Shown piece by piece: positions 52,406 through 60,755 of a DNA stretch of 64,000 nucleotides. The notes beneath the pieces are model-generated. The model was not told the DNA's origin. It ran no database searches and saw nothing but the letters and a program-made list of their open reading frames with translations. Each line of letters starts with the position of its first letter. Positions within the stretch are counted from its first letter, which is position 1. Made by a program: the position numbers and the translations under genes. This DNA comes from Ideonella sp. Lineage in GTDB: Bacteria > Pseudomonadota > Gammaproteobacteria > Burkholderiales > Burkholderiaceae_C. The DNA lies in NCBI GenBank assembly GCA_016721465.1, contig JADKIA010000003.1:1-64000 (forward strand), in the 5' to 3' direction.

Positions 52406-52852
52406 TTCACTCGCGGCATGGGGATGGCGGCTCTTGCCTCTCATGGAGTGAAGGCGGTGTGTGAGTGCTGCGGCGATACAGAAGCGAACTGAGTCTTCGC
52501 GGATTTCTGCTTCTGCCTTGAAGTTGATTGCACGGTTGCCTTCGAACTGAAAGTCACTCGGAAACAGTGATCGGAACGTCTCGACAAGGTTCGTTGTGCA
52601 GATGAAGTACATCGAGTACTGCTCTGGCTGGGACTTCTTCCAAGCGATTCGGATGGTACTTCCTGACCTTGTTTCTGGGGTCAGGTAGGCGGGCTCGCCC
52701 CACTTCAAGGTCTCCTCAAGTGCGCCCACGCCTGGGGTCTCTGCCGCAACTTCAAAGATCATCTCGCGCAGCCGTAACAGCTTCGCCCGGATGTCTTTGG
52801 GGTATCCGTTGAATGTTGCGATAACGGTTGGACTCAGTGGGTATTTGCTCAT
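52400..52852 (-). CDS. DUF1801 protein
   Basis: 150 residues from MSKYPLSPTVIATFNGYPK (ATG; a TTG five codons earlier is also open). DUF1801 features: YPKDIRAKLLRLREMIFEVAAETPGVG, then ETLKWGEPAYLT, STIRIAWKK and FICTTNLVETFRSLFP. The fold is small alpha/beta with unknown function. Distantly related to the DUF1801 cassette at 11481-11912. Confidence 0.86.
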   Translation of the reverse strand: MSKYPLSPTVIATFNGYPKDIRAKLLRLREMIFEVAAETPGVGALEETLKWGEPAYLTPETRSGSTIRIAWKKSQPEQYSMYFICTTNLVETFRSLFPSDFQFEGNRAINFKAEAEIREDSVRFCIAAALTHRLHSMRGKSRHPHAASEA

Positions 52853-52884
52853 TGGCGGAGAGTCCAACGGTGCGTGTTTGTGAA

Positions 52885-52995
52885 GCCTAACGTGGGAATT
52901 GAGCTGCCCGGAGCAGCGTGGTGCATTTGGCCCAGAATGAAATGAGGGCCAAATGCGCCACGCTGTGGAGGGTCAGCTCGAATGACGGGTTAGGC
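52885..52995 (-). other. attC site, family A
   Basis: 111 nt. Belongs to repeat body 21. Confidence 0.93.
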
Positions 52996-53334
52996 AGCGG
53001 CCGGCCTGGGCGTTGAAAGACTGCGGAATGTTGATGAGCCCTGGGCATGGCCGTGAGGTTGCCAGCATTGCCTGCGATTGGCAATGGCCTGTGCTCGAGG
53101 AAGGCATCGACCTTAAATGCAGAAGTGGAGGTGGCCCGAACGTGCCAAAGGTCTTGGCGTTGGCGGACAACGGAGCTTCTTACATTGGCCTGGCGAGATG
53201 GCGGTGGCGGCGCAGCTGACAATTCGAGCCCAGCGAGCGCACCGGATCGCGAGCCAGACGGCGCTGCAAGGAAGCTGACTTCAGAATCTGAACGCACCAG
53301 CGTTGGCCCGCAATGCATTCGGCTGTTGGCCGCT
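52996..53334 (-). repeat. Non-coding repeat cassette body, copy 21 (339 bp)
   Basis: Left two-thirds like copies 2 and 12 with TGCGATT loop; private changes include CCTTAAATGC. It precedes the second copy of the 21406-type gene, as copy 5 precedes the first. Confidence 0.92.
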
Positions 53335-53445
53335 GCCTAACGTGGGAATTGAGCTGCCCGGAGCAGCGTGGTGCGTTTGGCCCAGAATGAAATGAGGGCC
53401 AAATGCGCCACGCTGTGGAGGGTCAGCTCGAATGACGGGTTAGGC
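53335..53445 (-). other. attC site, family A
   Basis: 111 nt, identical in type to the site at 21301. R'' ends the 53440 gene. Confidence 0.93.
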
Positions 53446-53874
53446 CCCACTGGCACCGCCGCTGGATATGCGTTTGGCCAGCACTAGGCCGAGCCAGGCT
53501 GAGGGCAGGTACGCGAGCAGCAGGTCCGCGGCGATGAACCGGGCTGGTGCTGGTAGCAGGAATGTGTTTGCTATGCCTCCCAAGAGGAACAAGGCACCAA
53601 CGACATAGGCCGGAACCGGCGACTTTGCTGGGGCAAGCAAAAAGGCGACCAGCGCGCCAACCAAGGTGCCCATTGCGTGCGCCAGGAAGGGAAAGATGAA
53701 GTGCTTTGCTTCAAAAAGATGAAGCGAGGCCTTCAAACCCTCCATGGTGGTGACATTGGCTCCGGCTGGTGGCGGGATGATCTGGCCGCTGACCATGATG
53801 AGGGCCATGTTCACGATACTGCCGAGCACGAAGCCAACTATGACCGCCAAGAGCATGCGCAGGAACTTTGACAT
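53440..53874 (-). CDS. Four-helix membrane protein, copy 2 of a dispersed pair
   Basis: 144 residues, same protein as 21406-21840. I see two base differences (GGTAGCAGG for GGTAGGAGG and GGGGCAAGC for GGGGCGAGC) that leave the protein unchanged. Both copies sit beside a repeat body and share a family A attC. Here the following attC is family G (53896), whereas the other copy has a family A site carrying IS copy 2, so the gene moved without its neighbour. Confidence 0.8.
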   Translation of the reverse strand: MSKFLRMLLAVIVGFVLGSIVNMALIMVSGQIIPPPAGANVTTMEGLKASLHLFEAKHFIFPFLAHAMGTLVGALVAFLLAPAKSPVPAYVVGALFLLGGIANTFLLPAPARFIAADLLLAYLPSAWLGLVLAKRISSGGASGA

Positions 53875-53895
53875 GCAGCGACTCCTAGTTGTGGG

Positions 53896-54021
53896 GCCTA
53901 ACGTAGAGGTAACCGGACCGCGGAGGCGAGGCGGCCTGGCCGCGAGGTGGATGATATGCACTGGACGCCTCGCGGCCAGGGTGCCTTGCCGTAGCGGGTC
54001 CGGTTGACCGACAAGTTAGGC
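53896..54021 (-). other. attC site, family G (126 nt)
   Basis: Arm GTAGAGGTAACCGGACC; stem CGGCCTGGCCGCGAGG. Right arm ends GACAAGTTAGGC. Belongs to the 54023 gene. Confidence 0.9.
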
Positions 54022-54022
54022 C

Positions 54023-54517
54023 TCACGGTGCGGGAACTGCGAATATGAGGCATGTGGTTGTTCCGTGCGCGAGGAGGCGGCCCTTGCCATCAGTGATCCG
54101 GCCTTCCGCGGTGCCCGCGCGGCGCCCGCTGCCCAGAACTTTTCCTTCTGCGCGGATCGGGCCCGTGTCTGCCGTGATTGGGCGGATGAACGAGATCTTG
54201 AATTCGAGTGTTGTCGATGCGATTCCCTTTTCCACAGTCGACTGAATCGCCAGCCCCATGCAACTGTCGAGTAGCGTGGCGGCGAGTCCACCATGTACGG
54301 TGCCCCAAGGATTGAAGTGATCTTCCTTTGGCTCCGAAGTGAGGACCACGCGTCCCTTTTCCGCCTCAAGTATGTCGTAGCCAAGAGTCCGGGCCATTTG
54401 GTTCAGGGGCAGCGCGCCACTTGCAAGGCCCTGTACGAATTCGAGACCGGTCAATTCTCGAAGCTTGTCCGGACTGACAGTCCCGTAGGTCTTGTTTTCT
54501 CTGCCAGTAGGTTGCAT
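54023..54517 (-). CDS. PaaI-type hotdog thioesterase
   Basis: 164 residues. The hotdog core has HFNPWGTVHGGLAATLLDSCMGLAI (split at about 67-91), where VHGG and the following Asp are the catalytic elements of PaaI/YbgC-type acyl-CoA thioesterases. Next are TTLEFKISFIRPIT and GRRAGTAEGRITDGKGRLLAHGTTTC. The N-terminal TGLEFVQGLASGALP segment is common in PaaI relatives. Hydrolyses acyl-CoA of unknown type. About 140 nt of leader separate the start from the next attC. Confidence 0.9.
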   Translation of the reverse strand: MQPTGRENKTYGTVSPDKLRELTGLEFVQGLASGALPLNQMARTLGYDILEAEKGRVVLTSEPKEDHFNPWGTVHGGLAATLLDSCMGLAIQSTVEKGIASTTLEFKISFIRPITADTGPIRAEGKVLGSGRRAGTAEGRITDGKGRLLAHGTTTCLIFAVPAP

Positions 54518-54655
54518 CGCTTTCTCCTTGAAGGGGCAACGACCCTAGCAAGATCGCTCGATCAAGTCTGGCCGCTTTCGGACATGTCCTCTCCTCAGTG
54601 CGCTGACCGCTGCCGTCACTTAAACCAGGTGGGCGCCGATGAGTTCGATCGTGAG

Positions 54656-54784
54656 GCCTAACGTTCGAGCTAAGCGGGCGACAACGGCAGGACGCCAGGC
54701 CCGGGCTGGCGAAAATGTACCGCGTACCGCCAGACCGGGCCTGGTGGCCTGCCGTTGGTGCTCCGCTTGAGCGAGGGGTTAGGC
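54656..54784 (-). other. attC site, family C (129 nt)
   Basis: Apical AAATGTACCGCGTACC. Belongs to the 54786 gene. Confidence 0.92.
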
Positions 54785-54785
54785 G

Positions 54786-55679
54786 TCACCGCGCGCGACC
54801 CTTCTTAGTAACCGCTCGCTGAACCATTCGGATCAGCTTCTCAACGTGGTCGGTATCCATGAATTGACCAGCGCTGTCGTCGTAGTCTGCCCATGTCTGG
54901 CCTGAAATGTCCGAGGGTGGCTTTGGCCGGCTCCTGTGCTTGATAGGAAGAACTCTCGTTCCCCAAGTCAAGGCTACGCCCAATTCAAGCATCACATTGG
55001 GATTCAAGTCCGATGTTTCAAAAACGGCGATATCGGAGGCAATGATGTCGCGGGCAATTTCGTTGAATAGATGCTCACCGTATCCTGCGGCCAGTGGTGC
55101 ATAGACAAGCGTTGTTTTCAACGCTCCGCGCGACTCGTTGTAGGCCTCGACAGCGCGTTCGAACATTGCGCCCACGTTTCGCTGCAATGCGTTGGAATCA
55201 TAGTGCTCCGAGGTGAACTGGTAGCCAAGTACTACGCGAAGCTCGGAAGTTCGTGATCTAACTTGTGCGATGTGCTCCCAGTCCTCATCGCTGAAGCCAT
55301 ACGGCGAGCCTATGGGAGAGGGCGGAAGAGTAATCTGGGGTTTAGGGCCGGCCTCCGCTGCAGATGTCTTCGATTCCAGTTTCAGGGGTTCGGCAAAGAT
55401 TGCCGATAGGCGTTCGCCTTCCATCCGTCCGGCTGGGGTAACCCAAACCTGAGCAAAGTCGTAGTCGACTGTTTCAAGATACTGAACCCACTCCACGTAG
55501 CCCGAGTCATGCAGGAGCGCTACTGCGTCGTTCACATCGTGTGGTTCAAGTCCTGTAATCTCTGTGATCGTCGGTCCATCAAGTTCGCCGCGCCCCTTGG
55601 CTTGCTCACGTGCCTTCGTGAGAAGTCGCAAGACTTGGGCCGCTATGACCTGTATTGGAGTCGGTGGAGTTGATGACAT
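54786..55679 (-). CDS. Winged-helix and TIR-like/deoxyribosyltransferase-like protein
   Basis: 297 residues. Residues about 1-90 look like a winged-helix domain (VLRLLTKAREQAKGRGELDGPTI ... ITGLEPHDVNDAVALLHDSGYVEW). The C-terminal half has the pattern of nucleoside-deoxyribosyltransferase/TIR-like effector domains: TLVYAPLAAGYGEHLFNEIARDII, then ASDIAVFETSDLNPNVMLELGVAL (Glu at about 239) and RVLPIKHR. Such domains can degrade NAD+ or bind nucleotides in anti-phage systems. Family assignment rests on the NPNVMLELG motif. Alternative: a stress-response regulator. Confidence 0.75.
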   Translation of the reverse strand: MSSTPPTPIQVIAAQVLRLLTKAREQAKGRGELDGPTITEITGLEPHDVNDAVALLHDSGYVEWVQYLETVDYDFAQVWVTPAGRMEGERLSAIFAEPLKLESKTSAAEAGPKPQITLPPSPIGSPYGFSDEDWEHIAQVRSRTSELRVVLGYQFTSEHYDSNALQRNVGAMFERAVEAYNESRGALKTTLVYAPLAAGYGEHLFNEIARDIIASDIAVFETSDLNPNVMLELGVALTWGTRVLPIKHRSRPKPPSDISGQTWADYDDSAGQFMDTDHVEKLIRMVQRAVTKKGRAR

Positions 55680-55692
55680 GGTGTTATGTGAC

Positions 55693-55803
55693 GCCTAACG
55701 TGGGAATTGAGCTGCCCGGAGCAGCGTGGCGGGTTTGGCCCAGAATGAAATGAGGGCCAAATGCGCCACGCTGTGGAGGGTCAGCTCGAATGACGGGTTA
55801 GGC
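55693..55803 (-). other. attC site, family A
   Basis: 111 nt with GGCGGGTTTGG apex. Belongs to repeat body 22. Confidence 0.93.
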
Positions 55804-56142
55804 AGCGGCTGGCCTGGGCGATGAATTGCCGCAGAAGCATGATGAGCCTTGAACATGGCTATGAGGTTGCCAGCATTGCCCACGATTGGCAATGGCCTGT
55901 GCCCGAGGAAGGCATGGGCCTCAATTGCGGAAGTGGAAGTGGCCCGAATGGGCCAAAGGTCTAGGCGTTGGCGGACAACGGAGCTTCTTGCATTGCCATG
56001 GCGAGATGACGGTGGCGGCGCAGCTGCCAGTTCGAGCCCAGCGAGCGCACCGGAACGCGAACCAGACGGCGCTGCAAGAAAGCCGACTTCAGAATCTGAA
56101 CGCACCAGCGTTGGCCCGCAATGCATTCGGCTGTTGGCCGCT
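55804..56142 (-). repeat. Non-coding repeat cassette body, copy 22 (339 bp)
   Basis: Starts AGCGGCTGGCCTGGGCGATG, as copy 25 does; the hairpin loop is CACGATT. Confidence 0.92.
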
Positions 56143-56268
56143 GCCTAACGTAGAGGTAACCGGACCGCGGAGGCAAGGCGCCCTGGCCGCGAAGCAGATG
56201 ATTGACCTTGGCTGCCTCGCGGCCAGGGTGCCTTGCCGTAGCGGGTCCGGTTGACCGACATGTTAGGC
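56143..56268 (-). other. attC site, family G (126 nt)
   Basis: Near twin of the site at 53896, with stem GGCAAGGCGCCCTGGCCGCG. Belongs to the 56270 gene. Confidence 0.9.
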
Positions 56269-56269
56269 C

Positions 56270-56815
56270 TCATTCCGCTGATGGGAGGTACCGAATATAG
56301 GTATGGCCCGGTACCTCTGGCGGAGAGGCCCTGATTCGTTGCCATACATCCGTGAGCGATTGCTTCGTGTAGCTCTCTCGAGAGTAGTGAACGTGTGGTC
56401 CACCCCGCTTCCAGTGATTGGCCTTGAATTGCTTGTCGCGCTGATCGAAGTAGAAAAGATGCCAATGTGAGTGACTTGGTGAGTACAGCAGATGGGCGCT
56501 TAACAAGCGACGTGCACGGAAGATGTGGTCGATGCGCTTGAACGCCCTCAGGCCTGGAGTGGAAAGTGGTCCGACAGGGGAGTCGACTATGGGCCGTAGG
56601 TCCATGTTCTCCAGCGTGGCGTCGTCGGGCATGTAGTCGTCAAAGTGGCACGCATACTTGTACGAACTCAGTACTCCTGATCGGGCAGCGAGGATCAAAT
56701 CAAGCAGCAACTCATCCGTCATGAGGAGGCGACGGCAGATCGCTTCAGCAGACGCTTTGTTGACGGCATTGAGCAGAGCGATGATCAACTCACGGGGTTC
56801 GTCAATGGCGTCCAT
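56270..56815 (-). CDS. Conserved protein of unknown function
   Basis: 181 residues from MDAIDEPRELIIALLNAV. N-terminal helices, then a mixed region with HSHWHLFYFDQRDKQFKANHW, GGPHVHYSRESYTK and LTDVWQRIRASPPEVP. The His-rich WHLFYFD and PHVHY segments look like a conserved catalytic or structural core, and I have seen this pattern in proteobacterial proteins of unknown function. Start 3 nt from the attC core. Confidence 0.75.
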   Translation of the reverse strand: MDAIDEPRELIIALLNAVNKASAEAICRRLLMTDELLLDLILAARSGVLSSYKYACHFDDYMPDDATLENMDLRPIVDSPVGPLSTPGLRAFKRIDHIFRARRLLSAHLLYSPSHSHWHLFYFDQRDKQFKANHWKRGGPHVHYSRESYTKQSLTDVWQRIRASPPEVPGHTYIRYLPSAE

Positions 56816-56818
56816 GAG

Positions 56819-56929
56819 GCCTAACGTGGGAATTGAGCTGCCCGGAGCAGCGTGGTGCACTTGGCCCAGAATGAAATGAGGGCCAAGTGCGCCACGCTGT
56901 GGAGGGTCAGCTCGAATGACGGGTTAGGC
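56819..56929 (-). other. attC site, family A
   Basis: 111 nt; paired variant CACTTGG / CCAAGTG. Belongs to repeat body 23. Confidence 0.93.
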
Positions 56930-57268
56930 AGCGGCCGGCCTCGGCGTTGAAACACTGCGGAATGTTGATGAGCCCTGGGCATGGCCGTGAGGTTGCCAGC
57001 ATTGCCTGAGATTGGCAATGGCCTGTGCTCGAGGAAGGCATCGCCTTTGAATGGGGAAGTGGATGTGGTCCGAATGGGCCAAAGGTCTTGGCGTTGGCGA
57101 ACCACGGAGCTTCTTATATTGCCCTGGCGAGATGACGGTGGCGGCGCAGCTGACAATTCGAGCCCAGCGAGCGCACCGGAACGCCAGCCGGACGGCGCTG
57201 CATCGAATGCGACTTCGGAAACTGAACGCACAGACCTTGGCCCGCAATGTATTCGGCTGTTGGCCGCT
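56930..57268 (-). repeat. Non-coding repeat cassette body, copy 23 (339 bp)
   Basis: Private middle (CGCCTTTGAATGGGGAAG); shares CGAATGCGACTTCGG with copies 8 and 24. Confidence 0.92.
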
Positions 57269-57379
57269 GCCTAACGTGGGAATTGAGCTGCCCGGAGCAG
57301 CGTGGTGCATTTGGCCCAGAATGAAATGAAGGCCAAATGCGCCACGCTGTGGAGGGTCAGCTCGAATGACGGGTTAGGC
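57269..57379 (-). other. attC site, family A
   Basis: 111 nt with ATGAAATGAAGG. Belongs to repeat body 24. Confidence 0.93.
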
Positions 57380-57718
57380 AGCGGCCGGCCTGGGCTTTGG
57401 AAGACCGCAGAAGCTTGAGGAACCTTGGACATGGCCTTGAGGTTGCCAGCATTGCCTGAGATTGGCAATGGCCAGTGCTCGAGGAAGGAATCCGAGTTGA
57501 ACGCGGAAGTGGAGGTGGTCCCAATGCGCCAAAGGTTTAAGCGTTGGCGGACACTGAAGCACCTTACATTGACTCGGCGAATTTGCAGTGGCGAGGCAGC
57601 TGCCAGTTCGAGCCCAGCGAGCGCACCGGAACGCGAGCCGGACGGCGCTGCAACGAATGCGACTTCGGAAACTGAACGCACAAGCCTTGGCCGGCAATGT
57701 ATTTGCCTGTTGGCCGCT
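57380..57718 (-). repeat. Non-coding repeat cassette body, copy 24 (339 bp)
   Basis: Shares the divergent central part of copy 10 over about 220 bp but the right end of copies 8 and 23. Confidence 0.92.
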
Positions 57719-57829
57719 GCCTAACGTGGGAATTGAGCTGCCCGGAGCAGCGTGGTGCATTTGGCCCAGAATGGAATGAGGGCCAAAAGCGCCGCGCTGT
57801 GGAGGGTCAGCTCGAATGACGGGTTAGGC
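57719..57829 (-). other. attC site, family A
   Basis: 111 nt with ATGGAATGAGG and GCCGCGCTG, two private changes. R'' ends the 57824 gene. Confidence 0.93.
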
Positions 57830-58333
57830 GGCATTGTGCACAAGTGCAACTTCCTCCAAATACTGCTCGCCAAGCTGAAAGCGCCGAAGGCTCTGCGGCT
57901 GCGGCTTGAAAGCGCAAGATGAGTAAAAGGCAATGGCTTGAGAATTCGCCGCGAGCACCCAGACCCATGTAGAACCGTACCCGCTGCGCCCCAGAGTGGA
58001 GAGCGCTTCAGTCATCAGGGATCTGCCAACCCCGCTTCTCCAAGCCTGCGGATGAACATAGATGGTCCAGATCTCTCCTTGCTCTGGACTTGATTGTCTC
58101 TCGCGGTGCCTGCCGAAGCTGACGAATCCAAGAACCCGCTCTTGGCCCTTCGCGACCAGGATCTCGCAGTTCGGATCTGCTAGCAGCGCCAACCATCGTT
58201 TGGTGCGGTCCTCAACGTTCATGGCGTCAAGAAAGGCATCCGAGACGATCCCGCGATAGGACGTTTGCCAAGCGTTCACATGAACACCGGCAATGCCCTC
58301 AGCGTCGCGAGGAGTTGCGGGAACGATTTCCAT
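57824..58333 (-). CDS. GNAT-family N-acetyltransferase
   Basis: 169 residues from MEIVPATPRDAEGIAGVHVNAW, a canonical GNAT N-terminus (RDAEGIAxVHVxAW). The acetyl-CoA region reads IWTIYVHPQAWRSGVGRSLMTEA (split at about 86-108), and the C-terminal NSQAIAFYSSCAFKP follows. The Q-x-x-W-R-S-G-V-G loop is intact. Substrate unknown. One of eight GNATs in the window. Confidence 0.9.
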   Translation of the reverse strand: MEIVPATPRDAEGIAGVHVNAWQTSYRGIVSDAFLDAMNVEDRTKRWLALLADPNCEILVAKGQERVLGFVSFGRHRERQSSPEQGEIWTIYVHPQAWRSGVGRSLMTEALSTLGRSGYGSTWVWVLAANSQAIAFYSSCAFKPQPQSLRRFQLGEQYLEEVALVHNAA

Positions 58334-58336
58334 GCC

Positions 58337-58447
58337 GCCTAACGTGGGAATTGAGCTGCCCGGAGCAGCGTGGTGCATTTGGCCCAGAATGAAATGAGGG
58401 CCAAATGCGCCACGCTGTGGAGGGTCAGCTCGAATGACGGGTTAGGC
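58337..58447 (-). other. attC site, family A
   Basis: 111 nt. Belongs to the 58477 gene. Confidence 0.93.
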
Positions 58448-58476
58448 ATCGCTTGCGTGCGGGTGTGCAATGTAAG

Positions 58477-58845
58477 CTATTGAACACTCGCCCCGGTCAA
58501 CTGCCTTTCAGCAACGGCTGCTTGGGCTGCGCCAGCTAGAGTGAGCTTGGATACGTGCGCTCCGAGTATTGAAATAAGTTGGCCAAGCGAGCCGGGAAGG
58601 ACTGAAGTGCTGATCCAGCCCACCAGTGGATTTCGTATGCTGAGTACCAGGGACAAATCATCGGCCGTGAAAGCGTCCATGGGTAGGCCGGGCGCAAAGA
58701 ACAGCGGCGCACCCGATGGATGACGCTGTCCTGACAGCTCAGCGTGAGCGCTGCAAAGTGACCCAATGAGTCTGTTGAGGCCTTCGAGATCAAGGGAATC
58801 GGACCCGCTGAGCTCAACCCTTCCATTCCGTACTGTTGCTTCCAT
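58477..58845 (-). CDS. Protein of unknown function
   Basis: 122 residues from MEATVRNGRVELSGSDSLDL, chosen because AAGGTGAAG precedes this ATG at a good distance; the open frame extends 19 codons further. Contains a beta-hairpin-like start, then LNRLIGSLCSAHAELSG and ILGAHVSKLTLAGAAQAAVAERQL, a small helix-rich end. No family recognised. Confidence 0.65.
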   Translation of the reverse strand: MEATVRNGRVELSGSDSLDLEGLNRLIGSLCSAHAELSGQRHPSGAPLFFAPGLPMDAFTADDLSLVLSIRNPLVGWISTSVLPGSLGQLISILGAHVSKLTLAGAAQAAVAERQLTGASVQ

Positions 58846-58943
58846 ATCTTCACCTTGTCGAGTAAGCGCGAAGCGTACCTCAGCCCTCAACCTGGGCACC
58901 AAACCGCAGCCAACGAGGCTTCCGCATTGCTATAAGTTGCGAT

Positions 58944-59069
58944 GCCTAACGTTCGCGGTGAGCTGCCCGCGGAGGCATTGCGCCTGGGCCGCGTGGTGCA
59001 TGATAAACAGAGGCGCCACGTGGCCCAGGTGCTATGCCGTAGCGGGTCAGCTCGACCAAGGGGTTAGGC
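58944..59069 (-). other. attC site, family E (126 nt)
   Basis: Stem GCGCCTGGGCCGCGTGGTGC. R'' ends the 59064 gene. Confidence 0.92.
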
Positions 59070-59573
59070 CTCACGCGGCCGACTCCTTGCCATTTCCGAT
59101 ACCGCAATGAGAACGTTGTTCGCCCGTTCGAAGTTGCCCGCTTGGCCACGCAGACCATATGCCCATTTCATGCCGTGGAACAGGTTATTCCGAAAGCGGT
59201 AGATGATTGTCAGTAGGCACACAAGGACAGACTTTGGGGTGTTGTCCTGTCCGTTTAGGACAGCTTGAACGACAGCAACGTTATCTGCTCTGCGAAGCAG
59301 AAGGGCATCAAAGTTGTGTGTGAAATCACCTTGGTGAAAGTAGCGCGCTCGCCAGTAGGCGAGGGGCTCGTTGAGCTTTTCAAGATTGGTTGTCGAGTCA
59401 GCGGCCAAGTGTTCGGCAAGACGGACAATCGATCGGCCGGAGGCTTCAGAGCGGAGAAGGCGGGCCTCGAAGTAGGCCCAAAGAAGAGAGAACTCCATCA
59501 TCGCCTTCGTTTCAACGGCGGGGATGGCGGAGAGGCCGTCTTCCTGCTGAGCGAGCCATTGAAGTGTGTTCAT
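59064..59573 (-). CDS. HEPN-like helical protein
   Basis: 169 residues, all helix. The segment IIYRFRNNLFHGMKW at about 123-137 has the R-N-x2-F-H form of HEPN ribonuclease active sites (here RNNLFHG, R-x4-H). It is preceded by helices typical of the fold (FSLLWAYFEARLLRS, LNEPLAYWRARYF). Close in pattern to HEPN proteins of defence islands. Stand-alone in its cassette; stop in R''. Confidence 0.75.
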   Translation of the reverse strand: MNTLQWLAQQEDGLSAIPAVETKAMMEFSLLWAYFEARLLRSEASGRSIVRLAEHLAADSTTNLEKLNEPLAYWRARYFHQGDFTHNFDALLLRRADNVAVVQAVLNGQDNTPKSVLVCLLTIIYRFRNNLFHGMKWAYGLRGQAGNFERANNVLIAVSEMARSRPREA

Positions 59574-59576
59574 GAG

Positions 59577-59702
59577 GCCTAACGTTCGCGGTGAGCTGCC
59601 CGCGGAGGCGTGGCGCCTGGCCCGCGCGGTGCAAGATGACTAACGGCGCCGCGCGGGCCTGGTGCCATGCCGTAGCGGGTCAGCTCGACCAAGTGGTTAG
59701 GC
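59577..59702 (-). other. attC site, family E (126 nt)
   Basis: Right arm CAAGTGGTTAGGC. R'' ends the 59697 gene. Confidence 0.92.
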
Positions 59703-60128
59703 CTCGCTGATTGTTGAGATGGAGAACAAAGCCATTTCCTTCCGCTCGACTGCTGAAACAGACCGCCAAAAGGCCAGACCTTGCTCGTTGTCTTGAAAGA
59801 CGAGCAAGTGGCATTTGTCAATTCCCGCAGCGCGAAGCGCCTCAAGTCCAGCGCGCAGCAACGCGCGACCAAGACCTTTTCGACGATACGAACCTGAGGC
59901 GACCAAGTGGTGAATGAGTCCACGGCGCCCGTCATGACCGCAGAGAACAGTGCCCACAAGTACGCCCGAGTTTTCAGCAACAAAGCTTAGACCAGGATTC
60001 CGAGCCAGGAAGCGTTCAATCGGTTCTCTGTCATCTGCGGAGCCAAGACCCACACCCGGCGTGTTCTCCCAAAGACCCCTCGCGTTCGGATAGTCTTTGG
60101 CTTCAAACTGACGGATGAGCAACGACAT
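59697..60128 (-). CDS. GNAT-family N-acetyltransferase (paralogue of 3829-4269)
   Basis: 143 residues. Same elements as the 3829 gene: WENTPGVGLGSADDREPIERFL, FVAENSGVLVGTVLCGHDGRRGLIHHLV (split), the acetyl-CoA loop YRRKGLGRALL at about 82-92, and KCHLLVFQDNEQGLAFWRSV. About 60% identical by eye. Two diverged relatives with different attC families (B and E) indicate separate capture or an old duplication. Confidence 0.9.
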   Translation of the reverse strand: MSLLIRQFEAKDYPNARGLWENTPGVGLGSADDREPIERFLARNPGLSFVAENSGVLVGTVLCGHDGRRGLIHHLVASGSYRRKGLGRALLRAGLEALRAAGIDKCHLLVFQDNEQGLAFWRSVSAVERKEMALFSISTISEA

Positions 60129-60140
60129 TTCGAGCGCGAG

Positions 60141-60254
60141 GCCTAACGTTGGAGGTGAGGCGCACGCGACGGCATTGGCCCGCGAGGCGCAAGATATACA
60201 ACGGCGCTTCGCGGGCCAATGCCGTTGCGTGTCGCCTCGACCGACGGGTTAGGC
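60141..60254 (-). other. attC site, family F (114 nt)
   Basis: Stem CGGCATTGGCCCGCGAGGCGC, shared with the sites at 20156 and 42353. R'' ends the 60249 gene. Confidence 0.92.
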
Positions 60255-60653
60255 GGCACTTTCCCGCTCCGCGTGTCGCTTCATTGCCGCCAGACCTTGC
60301 TCGATCATGCCTGCGATCGCCGGCGCAAGTTCATTCGGCAAGAGATCTGCGATCCACTCTACGCGACATGATTCTGCCTCGAGTCTATGAACCTGTGCAG
60401 AAGCATTGTGATGGGTGAGGCGCCCACCGACTGCTGACCAAACGACCCGCTTGGCCAGGTCATCCACTGCGACGATCAATTCCTTCGCAATCATCCCGTT
60501 GAAGAAAGTTACGGTCCGAACGTCACCTTCCAGCGCACAACTGATGACGAATCCGGGGACCAGCCTCTCGTGAAGTGCTCCAACATCGCGAAGAGCGTCC
60601 CAAACCTCTTCGGCTGCAGAATGAATCACTACTTCTCTTCGAATGGATGCCAT
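60249..60653 (-). CDS. SRPBCC (START-like) ligand-binding protein
   Basis: 134 residues from MASIRREVVIHSAAEEVWDALRD; the start is set by AAGGAGAGG upstream, and another in-frame ATG nine codons earlier lies before it. SRPBCC/polyketide-cyclase features: IHSAAEEVWDALRDVGALHERLVPG, VRTVTFFNGMIAKELIVAVDD and the C-terminal helix APAIAGMIEQGLAAMKRHAE. It binds a hydrophobic ligand or acts as a cyclase; ligand unknown. Confidence 0.89.
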   Translation of the reverse strand: MASIRREVVIHSAAEEVWDALRDVGALHERLVPGFVISCALEGDVRTVTFFNGMIAKELIVAVDDLAKRVVWSAVGGRLTHHNASAQVHRLEAESCRVEWIADLLPNELAPAIAGMIEQGLAAMKRHAERESAA

Positions 60654-60755
60654 GTCGCCTCTCCTTGACAGTGGCAGCAAGTTTCGGTGTGCCGGGCCTC
60701 GTGCGCCAGCCGAAATCGGACACGTCCATCTGAAAGGGTGGCGCCTGCTTGTGCC

